Assembly: GCA_947478535.1 (NCBI GenBank)
Contig: CANJXD010000249.1
Span: 1-8,128, forward strand
Source of the DNA: Acetobacteraceae bacterium
GTDB lineage: Bacteria > Pseudomonadota > Alphaproteobacteria > Acetobacterales > Acetobacteraceae
DNA length: 8,128 nucleotides
Direction of reading: 5' to 3'
Part shown: positions 1-5,532 of the stretch, piece after piece
How positions within the stretch are numbered: position 1 is the first letter of the stretch
Layout of the letters: every line of letters starts with the position of its first letter
Program-made: the position numbers and the translations under genes
The notes under the pieces: generated by a model
What the model saw: only the letters and a program-made list of their open reading frames with translations
The model's database searches: none
Told to the model about the DNA's origin: nothing

Positions 1-488
1 CGCATCCCGGCTTGGTGGTGGAACTGGCGGGGGAGCCCACGGCACCCAGGCTGGCCAGCCGTATCCTGTTCCAGGCCGGGGACGCGGCCGAGGGCGGCGC
101 CTATGGCCGCGACATGCCGGGCAACACGGCCCTGCCGCGCCACCCCGCGACGCTGGCCGTCGATGCGCGGGGAAGGCTGTGGATCGGCACGGATCGCGCC
201 GGGCGGCCCGGACCCGCGCCGGATGCGGTCTTCGCCTGTGACCTCGATGGCCCCGGCCGTGGCGTGGTGCTGCCAGTCTATGGCGCGCCCCGCGCCGCGG
301 CGATCGGTGGTGCGGAGCCAACCCCGGCCGGCGATGCGCTGATGGTGCTGGTCCGCACGCCCGGCGCCGAGCCGGGGTCAACCTTTGACCGCCCCGCCAC
401 GCGCTGGCCCGCCTTCGACAACCGCGTGCCGCCGCGCGGGGCGCTGGTCGCCCTGTCCCGCAATGGCGGCGGCGTGGTGGGCGGTTGA
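1..488 (+). CDS. PhoX-family (DUF839) phosphatase, C-terminal part, 5' end outside window
   Basis: The frame is already open at the left edge (codons begin at base 3) and ends with TGA at 486-488, so only the last ~160 residues are present. What is seen matches the end of the PhoX/DUF839 beta-propeller phosphatases: a VDARGRLWIGTD strand (family pattern 'NLAFDPAGRLWIATDG'), then an AEPTPAGDALMVLVRTPG segment corresponding to the family's 'GPEFTPDGRTLFVNIQHPGE', and a final GSTFDRPATRWPAFDN then PPRGALVALSRNGGG, corresponding to the usual 'STWPD...PRPSVVAI' tail. Family members are Tat-exported, Ca/Fe-dependent phosphomonoesterases, but the signal peptide and most metal ligands would lie upstream, so activity cannot be judged. 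The TTG at 12 is not a credible start because homology continues in front of it. The gene converges on the lipoprotein gene with 37 bases between stops. The family call is fairly firm; a non-catalytic DUF839 relative is possible. Confidence 0.8.
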   Translation, partial: HPGLVVELAGEPTAPRLASRILFQAGDAAEGGAYGRDMPGNTALPRHPATLAVDARGRLWIGTDRAGRPGPAPDAVFACDLDGPGRGVVLPVYGAPRAAAIGGAEPTPAGDALMVLVRTPGAEPGSTFDRPATRWPAFDNRVPPRGALVALSRNGGGVVGG

Positions 489-525
489 CCGGCGACGGGA
501 TGGCGCCCGCCAGACCGAGCCTGAA

Positions 526-882
526 TTACTTGTAGTTGCCCTGATACCCCGTCGGTGGCCCGCCCGGGTGCCACTGGCCGTACTGGTCATACCAGCCGCC
601 AAGCGCGGGGTTGTAGGGCTGCGCGAGCCGCGGGGTATCCGGGATCGCCTCGGGGTTCGGCGGCGGTGTCAGCGCGCCGACCAGCGTGCCGAGCGCGCCG
701 CCGATCAGCGCGCCCCGCCCGGCGCTGCCGGTGAGGGAGCCGATCAGCGCCCCGGCCCCGGCACCGGCCGCGCCCCCGGCGAGGGCACGCTGGTTGCGGT
801 CATTCGGGTCCGCACAGGCGGAGACGACCAGAAGGGTGGCCAGGGCAACAGCAGGGAAGGCCAAACGGGCGGCTCTACGCAT
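526..882 (-). CDS. Small glycine-zipper outer-membrane-type lipoprotein
   Basis: Encodes 118 residues. Residues 1-22 are a lipoprotein signal peptide (MRRAAR, a hydrophobic stretch, then VSA) before Cys23, the lipidated residue of a classical lipobox (VSAC). Residues 36-69 form a glycine zipper: GG, AG and LIG repeats such as GALIGSLTG and GALIGGALG, typical of YMGG/2TM glycine-zipper domains that insert into or pack against membranes. The tail is proline-, tyrosine- and tryptophan-rich (GGWYDQYGQWHPGG, residues about 94-107), as in many short alphaproteobacterial cell-envelope lipoproteins. The start at 882 is preferred over the upstream ATG at 975, because it puts the signal peptide at the N-terminus and has a GGAG about 10 bases ahead. 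It is transcribed divergently from the kelch gene and convergently with the PhoX-like gene. The lipoprotein and zipper calls rest on visible sequence; a cellular role is not assignable. Confidence 0.85.
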   Translation of the reverse strand: MRRAARLAFPAVALATLLVVSACADPNDRNQRALAGGAAGAGAGALIGSLTGSAGRGALIGGALGTLVGALTPPPNPEAIPDTPRLAQPYNPALGGWYDQYGQWHPGGPPTGYQGNYK

Positions 883-1054
883 CGGGGGCAGTCTCCAACC
901 GAGGGCGCCATGCTGCCCGAGGAACCCGGCGGCATCATGGCGCGGCCGGATCTGCGACCGGGGTATTGAAAACATCCCGCTCTATGAAACATAGGCGAAG
1001 GTGGAGCCTGCGCCGATTCTGTCGGCGCTGGGCCGGTGGCAGGGGGAAGGCGGG
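883..1054. promoter_or_regulatory. Divergent intergenic region with AT-rich patch and inverted repeat
   Basis: This stretch separates the minus-strand lipoprotein gene from the plus-strand kelch gene, so it should carry promoters for both. It contains the only obviously AT-rich patch nearby (964-994) in otherwise very GC-rich DNA. Within it, TTGAAA (966-971) resembles a -35 box for the plus strand, but no good -10 box lies at the right spacing (ACATAG at 989-994 is a poor match). A perfect inverted repeat, CTATG-AAA-CATAG, lies at 982-994 and could be an operator or half of one. The ribosome binding site for the kelch gene is the AGGGGGAAGG at 1041-1050. The promoter assignment is inference only. 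Confidence 0.35.
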
Positions 1055-2170
1055 ATGATGGATCGCAGGATGATGCTCGGCGGCGCGGCGGCGCTGCTGG
1101 GTGGGGCAGGGGTGGCGCGGGCGCAGACGCCAGCGCCGCATCACGGCCTGCCGATCCCGTCGGATCGCATGGCGCCGCTGCGCGGTGAGGGCCCCGTCAC
1201 GCTGACCCCCGCGCAATACGCCCAGCGCTTCGTGGACAGCACGGCGCCGGCCGGCCCGCCCGGCCGCTGGGTGGAACGGACCACGCTGCCGATCCCGCGT
1301 ACCGAAATGGCCTGGGCCGCGGAATGGGACAACAAGCTGCACGTCATCGGCGGCTATGCCGAGCAGCGCGTCAACAACAGCTACCACCACGTCTTCGACC
1401 CGGCGACGGATCGCTGGGTCGAAAAGGCCCGGCTGCCGCGTGGCGCCAACCATGTCGGCGTCGTCGCCAGCGCCGGGAAGATCTACGCCTTCGGCGGCTT
1501 CTCCGCGCAGAACCGGGACGCCGATGTGCTGGCCTTCGCCTATGACGTGGCGGCGGATCGCTGGGATCGCATCGCCGACATGCCCCGCCCCCGCGGCGCC
1601 GGCGCACTGGCGGCCGTGGGCGGCAAGATCCACCATATCGGCGGCGCCTCGAACCCCGACAGCGAACGCGCCTCGGTCGGCTGGCATGAGGTCTATGATC
1701 CCCAGGCGGATCGCTGGGAACGCCGCAAGGCCCTGCCCGGCGCGCGGGACCATGCCGGCGTCGTCGTCCACAACGGCCTGATCCACATTGTCGGCGGCCG
1801 CTTCAACACCTTCGAATACAACACCGGCCTGCACCATGTGTACGACGCGGCGGCGGACCAGTGGAGCACGCGCGCGCCGCTGCCGACGCCGCGATCCGGC
1901 CACGGCCTGGTGATCTATCGCGGCCGCTTCTTCGCCATGGGCGGCGAAAGCGGCGTCTTCGTGAACCGGGAACTGACCGGCCAGGTGCATGGCCAGATGG
2001 AAAGCTACGACCCCGTGGCCGATAGCTGGCAGCACCACGCCCCGATGCCGACGCCGCGCCACGGCATGGGCGCGGTGACGATCGGCGATTTCATCTATGT
2101 CGCCGGCGGCGGCCCCATCGTCGGCGGCGGCATCAAGACGGCGGTGCATGAGGCCTTCACGCTCGGCTGA
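1055..2170 (+). CDS. Tat-exported kelch-repeat beta-propeller protein
   Basis: Encodes about 371 residues. The N-terminus (MMDRRMMLGG, an alanine/glycine/leucine-rich stretch, ARA then Q) is a twin-arginine signal peptide with an expected cut after ARA, so the folded protein is exported to the periplasm. The mature part is built of six kelch blades, each with the pattern 'LP.pR...a.v..g.iyv.GG......v..YDp..drW'. The double-glycine strands include LHVIGGY, IYAFGGF, IHHIGGA, IHIVGGR, FFAMGGE and IYVAGGG, and the blade-closing motifs include FDPATDRW, YDVAADRW, YDPQADRW, YDAAADQW and YDPVADSW. Such propellers bind ligands or carry enzymes such as N-acetylneuraminate epimerase, but nothing here identifies a substrate. 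The start at 1055 (or the adjacent ATG at 1058) follows AGGGGGAAGG closely; the GTG at 1001 would bury the signal peptide. The stop overlaps the next gene's start (TGATG), which implies co-translation with the histidine phosphatase. Confidence 0.9.
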   Translation: MMDRRMMLGGAAALLGGAGVARAQTPAPHHGLPIPSDRMAPLRGEGPVTLTPAQYAQRFVDSTAPAGPPGRWVERTTLPIPRTEMAWAAEWDNKLHVIGGYAEQRVNNSYHHVFDPATDRWVEKARLPRGANHVGVVASAGKIYAFGGFSAQNRDADVLAFAYDVAADRWDRIADMPRPRGAGALAAVGGKIHHIGGASNPDSERASVGWHEVYDPQADRWERRKALPGARDHAGVVVHNGLIHIVGGRFNTFEYNTGLHHVYDAAADQWSTRAPLPTPRSGHGLVIYRGRFFAMGGESGVFVNRELTGQVHGQMESYDPVADSWQHHAPMPTPRHGMGAVTIGDFIYVAGGGPIVGGGIKTAVHEAFTLG

Positions 2171-2751
2171 TGCGGCGTCGGGCCGTTCTCACTGTGCCGC
2201 TGCTGGCCTTGCCCGCGGCGGCGCAGCCTTCGCTGGCAGGCGCGCTGCGCGGCGGTGGCGTGGTGGCGGTGATGCGCCATGGCATCACCGACCGCAGCCA
2301 GGCCGATACCGGCGATCTTTCAAGGCGGGAGGCGCAGCGCAACCTCAGTGAGGCCGGGCGCACGCAATCCCGCCGCACCGGCCTTGCCTTCGCCGCCCTC
2401 GGCATCCCGCTGGGCGAAGTGCGGGCGAGCCCCGTCTTCCGCGCGCGGGACACGGCGACGCTCGTCTTCGGCGCCCGCGCGGAGGTCGAGCCGATGCTGA
2501 CGGCGGATGACTACACGCCGGACCCGCGCCAGCTCGCGCGCCAGATTGCCTGGCTCCGCGCCCGGGTTCTCAGCCCTTCCGGCCCCGCGGTGACCGATGT
2601 GCTGGTCGGCCACATCGTCCCGCTTGGGATGATGCTGGGACGCGGGCTTTCCCAGGCCGAATACCCCGAAGGCGCCCTGGCGATATTCGCCCCGACCGGG
2701 CTGCTTGGCATCCTGCCAGCCGAGGATTTCTGGGTCGCCGCTGGCGTGTAG
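2170..2751 (+). CDS. Exported histidine phosphatase family protein
   Basis: Encodes 193 residues of the histidine phosphatase (phosphoglycerate-mutase-like) superfamily, which hydrolyses phosphoesters through a phosphohistidine. Visible core: the nucleophile motif MRHG (His37) with preceding strand VVAV, the second phosphate-binding arginine in SPVFRARDTA (Arg91), and the second catalytic histidine in VLVGHIVPL (His148), followed by an EGALAIF segment containing the usual acidic residue. A hydrophobic N-terminus (MRRRAVLTVPLLALPAAAQ) looks like a Sec-type signal peptide with a cut near AAA/Q, so it probably acts in the periplasm. Its length is typical of short single-domain members. The ATG at 2170 overlaps the kelch stop by one base with no separate strong ribosome binding site, consistent with translational coupling. 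The substrate is unknown; the GHIVPL variant replaces the common GHgtpL but keeps the histidine. Confidence 0.88.
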   Translation: MRRRAVLTVPLLALPAAAQPSLAGALRGGGVVAVMRHGITDRSQADTGDLSRREAQRNLSEAGRTQSRRTGLAFAALGIPLGEVRASPVFRARDTATLVFGARAEVEPMLTADDYTPDPRQLARQIAWLRARVLSPSGPAVTDVLVGHIVPLGMMLGRGLSQAEYPEGALAIFAPTGLLGILPAEDFWVAAGV

Positions 2752-2761
2752 GATACCAGCC

Positions 2762-2768
2762 GAGGAGG
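2762..2768 (+). promoter_or_regulatory. Ribosome binding site of the truncated GST gene
   Basis: GAGGAGG lies six bases before the ATG at 2775, the strongest Shine-Dalgarno match seen in the window. It fixes the start of the glutathione S-transferase reading frame and shows that the 5' end of that gene is intact even though its 3' half is lost. Confidence 0.75.
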
Positions 2769-2774
2769 CCCCGC

Positions 2775-3121
2775 ATGATCCTGATCGGCCAGGATGACAG
2801 CCCCTTCGTCCGCCGCGTTGGCATGGCGCTGACGCTCTACGGCATCGGCTTCACGCATCGCCCCTGGTCCAGCTTCGGGGATGCCGCCCTGATCCGCCCG
2901 CGCAATCCGCTGACCCGCGTGCCGACCCTGGTGCTGGAGGATGGAACCGCCCTGGTCGATAGCCACGCAATGCTCGACAACCTTGTGCCGCCGGCACGGG
3001 CGATGTTCCCCAGCACCGAGCAGGCCCGGCCCCAGGCGCTGCGCCTCGCCACAGGGGCGAGGGGCCCGGCGGACAAGGCGGTGAGCCTGTTCCACGAACA
3101 ACGCCTGCATGACGCGGCCGC
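2775..3121 (+). pseudogene. Glutathione S-transferase, N-terminal domain only (3' half replaced)
   Basis: The first ~113 codons encode a good GST thioredoxin-fold domain: MILIGQDDSPFVRRVGMAL (with the Ser-Pro-Phe of the glutathione site), RPWSSFGDA, a NPLTRVPTLVLEDG segment with the cis-proline, and VDSHAMLD in place of the usual 'iESaaIl'. The start of the C-terminal helical domain follows (ADKAVSLFHEQRLHD). Family members normally continue for about 90 more residues of helices with a WFG/HADI-type motif; none of this is present. After Asp113 the frame enters DNA whose opposite strand encodes a chemoreceptor fragment. It then stays open by chance, antisense to chrA, until a TAG at 3674, so any translated product would carry an unrelated tail. 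The junction lies at the palindrome GCGGCCGC (3114-3121). I read it as a decayed gene; a short stand-alone domain is less likely. Confidence 0.75.
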
Positions 3122-3187
3122 CGCCACCACGGCGAAGCACTTGCCGGCTTCCCCGGCCCGGGCGGCCTCGATCGTCGCGTTCATGGC
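3122..3187 (-). pseudogene. Methyl-accepting chemotaxis protein fragment (signalling hairpin tip)
   Basis: The minus strand reads [22 protein letters not shown]. This is the highly conserved signalling-domain sequence of chemoreceptors ('[21 protein letters not shown]'), which contacts CheA and CheW at the hairpin tip. Only these 22 codons match: upstream there is no 'IAxQTNLLA', and downstream the expected 'SEVKxLA' is replaced by AAASCRR, so both ends are broken. The Gly-to-Cys change (KCF for KGF, one base) fits decay. The fragment abuts the truncated GST gene and cannot be a functional gene. A full receptor has over 400 residues. The match is too long and specific to be chance. Confidence 0.8.
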
Positions 3188-3256
3188 GCGGCTGGCCGAT
3201 GCGGCAGGGAAGATCGGTGACGTGGCGCGCCGGGTTCAATCGGCGCTGAACACGCC
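3188..3256. other. Remainder of the rearrangement scar before chrA
   Basis: No complete gene lies between the chemoreceptor fragment and the stop codon of chrA. On the plus strand, in the open frame running in from the GST remnant, the bases read ARLADAAGKIGDVARRVQS. This resembles the chemoreceptor helix that in intact proteins lies just before the conserved tip ('LSEAAQKIGDVVxLIxxIA'). If so, two neighbouring parts of a chemoreceptor gene now sit head to head on opposite strands around the CATG at 3182-3185. That second similarity is short and is my inference. Confidence 0.35.
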
Positions 3257-4603
3257 TCAGCCCAGCGCCATCCGCAGCGCGAAGCCTGCCAGCGCCGTCA
3301 CCCCCAGCGTCTTCACCACGCTGAGCTTCAGCCGGAACAGGCACACCGCCGCCAGTGCCGACAGGGCCAGCGCATCCGGCAGCAGCGATGCCGGGTCGGG
3401 CAGGTCGATCGCCAGCGGCCCCAGCGCCACCTCCACCTGCCGCGCGAACAGCACGCGCAGGCCGAACCACAGCGCGAGGTTCGCGATCACGCCGACCACC
3501 GCCGCCGTGACCCCCGCCAGCGCCCCTTTCAGCCGGGGCTGGTCGTGCATCCGCTCCACGAAGGGCGCACCGAGGAAGATCCAGGCGAAGCAGGGCGCGA
3601 AGGTGACCCAGACCGTCAGCAGCGATCCCGCAATGCCGCCCGCGATGCCACCTTCGCGCGCCGCGGCGAGGTAGCCCACGAATTGCAGCACCAGGATCAG
3701 CGGCCCCGGCGTCGTCTCCGCCAGGCCCAGGCCCGCCAGCATGTCAGCCGCTGAAAGCCAGCGGTAATTCTCCACCGCCTCCTGCGCCACATAGGCCAGC
3801 ACGGCATAGGCGCCGCCGAAGGTCACCACCGCCATCTTGGAAAAGAACCAGGCGATGTCCCGCAATGTGCCGGCGAGCCCACCGGAGGCGTCCATCAGCA
3901 TCGCCACTGGCCAGACCCATAGGATGAGCGCGATCAGCCCCGCCCGCCGCGCCGCCGGCGCCATGGCCACGATCCGCCCTGGCTCCGCCGCGATCAGCGC
4001 ATCCAGCAGGGCGGGCGGGCCATCCTTCGCCTTGCCGTGCCCGCCCCCGGCGAAGGCCGCCGGCGCCGCATAGCCCACCAGCGCCGCCGCCAGCACCACC
4101 AGCGGGAAGGGCACGGAGAAGGCGAACAGCGCGACGAAGGCCAGCCCCGCCATCGCCCAGGGCACTGGCCCCTTCAGCGCCCGCTTCGCCACCCGCAGCA
4201 GCGCTTCCACCACCAGCACCAGCACCGCGCATTTCAGCCCGAAGAACAGCGCCGCGATGACCGGCACTTCCCCCAGCGTCGCGTAGATCAGCGACAGCAC
4301 CAGCATGATGGCGACACCGGGGATGACGAAGAACAGCCCGGCCGCCAGCCCGCCCTTCACCCCATGCATCAGCCAGCCGAGATAGGTGGCGAGCTGCTGC
4401 GCCTCCGGCCCCGGCAGCAGCATGCAGAAGTTCAGCGCGTGCAGGAAACGCGCATCGCTGATCCAGCGGCGTTCCTCCACGACTTCGCGATGCATCAGCG
4501 CGATCTGCGCGGCCGGCCCGCCGAAGGACAGCAGGCCGATCCGCCACCACACGCGCAGCGCCTCCCGCAGCGTGGGAAAGGCATCCTGTTGCGGAGTCGG
4601 CAT
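3257..4603 (-). CDS. chrA: Chromate transporter ChrA (two-domain, long-chain type)
   Basis: Encodes 448 residues, the usual size for the long-chain CHR family, inner-membrane proteins that export chromate and so lower its cytoplasmic level. Both halves carry the family signature. In the first half are FGGPAAQ (residues 27-33), a HREVVEERRWIS segment and LLPGPEAQQLATYLGW (from about residue 62). In the second half are VTFGGAYAVLAYV, ENYRWLS and ETTPGPLILVLQFVGYLAA. About ten hydrophobic segments are visible, with a hydrophilic linker (GGGHGKAKDGPP) between the two homologous halves. The ATG at 4603 is chosen because it overlaps the upstream TGA (TGATG) and has GAGGA about seven bases ahead; the in-frame ATG at 4657 would overlap the upstream gene by 52 bases more. 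Translational coupling to the rhodanese-ChrB gene supports the chromate role. Transport of sulfate or another oxyanion cannot be excluded. Confidence 0.93.
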   Translation of the reverse strand: MPTPQQDAFPTLREALRVWWRIGLLSFGGPAAQIALMHREVVEERRWISDARFLHALNFCMLLPGPEAQQLATYLGWLMHGVKGGLAAGLFFVIPGVAIMLVLSLIYATLGEVPVIAALFFGLKCAVLVLVVEALLRVAKRALKGPVPWAMAGLAFVALFAFSVPFPLVVLAAALVGYAAPAAFAGGGHGKAKDGPPALLDALIAAEPGRIVAMAPAARRAGLIALILWVWPVAMLMDASGGLAGTLRDIAWFFSKMAVVTFGGAYAVLAYVAQEAVENYRWLSAADMLAGLGLAETTPGPLILVLQFVGYLAAAREGGIAGGIAGSLLTVWVTFAPCFAWIFLGAPFVERMHDQPRLKGALAGVTAAVVGVIANLALWFGLRVLFARQVEVALGPLAIDLPDPASLLPDALALSALAAVCLFRLKLSVVKTLGVTALAGFALRMALG

Positions 4604-5418
4604 CACTTCGTCCTCGTCGAGGGCCAGTTGTGCTGTTCCTCCGTCGCATCCCGGCACCAGAGATGAAAGGCGTCATACAGCGCCAGCCCCGCTTCCAACT
4701 GGGCCAGGTCATCCCGATACAGCCGTGACAGGCCGAGCGAGGCGGCAAGCAGCCCCGCGGCTTCCGGCGCCAGATCCGGTCGCCCTGTATCGGCGCCGCG
4801 CACCAGCAGCGCGAGGCGTGCGAGGGCCGGACTTCCCAGGCCGAGTTCCTCCAGCATCGTGTCGAAGGTGCAGCCTTCGCCGCGATGGCTCCAGAAGACG
4901 CCTTCGATATCGAAGGGCGTGGCGCCGAAGCGGTCCGCCACCGCTTCCACCTGCGAGGCCGCGACGAACAGGAACACCGCGCCTGGGTCGATGAAGCGCC
5001 GGATCAGCCACGGGCAGGCGATGCGATCCACCTTCGGCCGCGCCCGCGTCACCCATACGGTCCGCTCCGCCGCATCCCGCGCCGGCAGAGCCGATTGCTT
5101 GATGAGCGGCAGCCCGGCATCCCGCCAGGCCACGAAGCCGCCTTCCAGGCTCTCCGCCCGCGCCCCTTCATGGCGCAGCCAAGCGGCGGCGCCCTCGCTG
5201 AGCTTCAGGCCTTTCTGGCAGAGCACGACGACATCGCGCCCGCGCAGCGCCGGCGCCCAGGCGGCGACATCGCCGTGGGATCGCCGGAGGCTTCCGGGCA
5301 CCAGCCGCGGATCCGCCGCCGCATCCTCCGGCGTCCGGACATCGAGGAGCAGCGGCGCATCCGGCAGGCCGATGCGGCGGGCAAGCTGGGCGGGTGAGAT
5401 CGAGCAGGGAGAGGGCAT
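4603..5418 (-). CDS. Rhodanese-ChrB fusion: sulfurtransferase/chromate resistance protein
   Basis: Encodes 271 residues in two parts. Residues about 7-105 are a rhodanese domain: LLLDVRTPED, the active-site loop VLCQKGLKLSEG with Cys67 as the expected sulfur- or oxyanion-binding cysteine, and the closing LEGGFVAWRDAGLP. Residues about 120-262 are the ChrB-type chromate resistance domain: WVTRARPKVDRIACPWLIRRFIDP, VFLFVA, then FDIEGVFWSHRGEGCTFDTMLEELGL. The DNA-binding N-terminus of regulatory ChrB proteins is absent, so this is probably a resistance or handling protein and not the regulator. It sits directly before chrA with overlapping stop and start. Upstream, GGATGG lies about seven bases before the ATG at 5418. 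The family assignment is firm from motifs; the biochemical role of the rhodanese part in chromate handling is inferred. Confidence 0.88.
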   Translation of the reverse strand: MPSPCSISPAQLARRIGLPDAPLLLDVRTPEDAAADPRLVPGSLRRSHGDVAAWAPALRGRDVVVLCQKGLKLSEGAAAWLRHEGARAESLEGGFVAWRDAGLPLIKQSALPARDAAERTVWVTRARPKVDRIACPWLIRRFIDPGAVFLFVAASQVEAVADRFGATPFDIEGVFWSHRGEGCTFDTMLEELGLGSPALARLALLVRGADTGRPDLAPEAAGLLAASLGLSRLYRDDLAQLEAGLALYDAFHLWCRDATEEQHNWPSTRTK

Positions 5419-5532
5419 GAGCGTCCATCCATGACTATGGCGATTGGACGCGATGCTTGGGCCGAAGCCTCACGGGGCGATCGCGGATGCCCCCATGCAC
5501 TCTTTGTCGGGCGCCGGGGCCGTGGCTGTCAA
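5419..5532. other. Gap between the flavoprotein and chromate genes
   Basis: These 114 bases hold no credible gene. They are long enough for a promoter for the chromate pair on the minus strand. No convincing -35/-10 pair is visible, though a slightly AT-rich patch (5428-5446) lies just ahead of the ChrB start. A GGGGC/GCCCC hairpin with a 10-base loop (5474-5493) could weakly end the upstream operon but lacks a T-tract. Confidence 0.3.

Noticed and set aside
883..975. N-terminal extension of the lipoprotein to the ATG at 975
   Set aside because: It would place 31 residues in front of a clear lipoprotein signal peptide, and a GGAG supports the ATG at 882.
935..2149. Long minus-strand open frame opposite the kelch gene (404 codons)
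   Set aside because: The translation is rich in Arg, His and Ala with no recognisable motif, and mirrors the kelch gene's codon periodicity; it is a shadow.
2511..3470. 319-codon minus-strand open frame across the phosphatase, GST and chrA 3' ends
   Set aside because: It is out of frame with the chemoreceptor fragment and with chrA and shows no family motifs.
3122..3674. Plus-strand continuation of the GST frame to the stop at 3674
   Set aside because: The added sequence has no GST helical-domain motifs, and from 3257 it is the exact antisense of chrA, which has clear family motifs. The open frame is an effect of GC-rich codon bias.
4604..4657. Upstream start for chrA at 4657
   Set aside because: It would overlap the rhodanese-ChrB gene deeply and add an acidic non-conserved leader; the TGATG junction at 4603 with GAGGA ahead is the better start.
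5474..5493. GGGGC/GCCCC hairpin as a terminator after the flavoprotein gene
   Set aside because: Five-base stem, ten-base loop and no T-tract; hairpins of this strength are expected by chance at this GC content.
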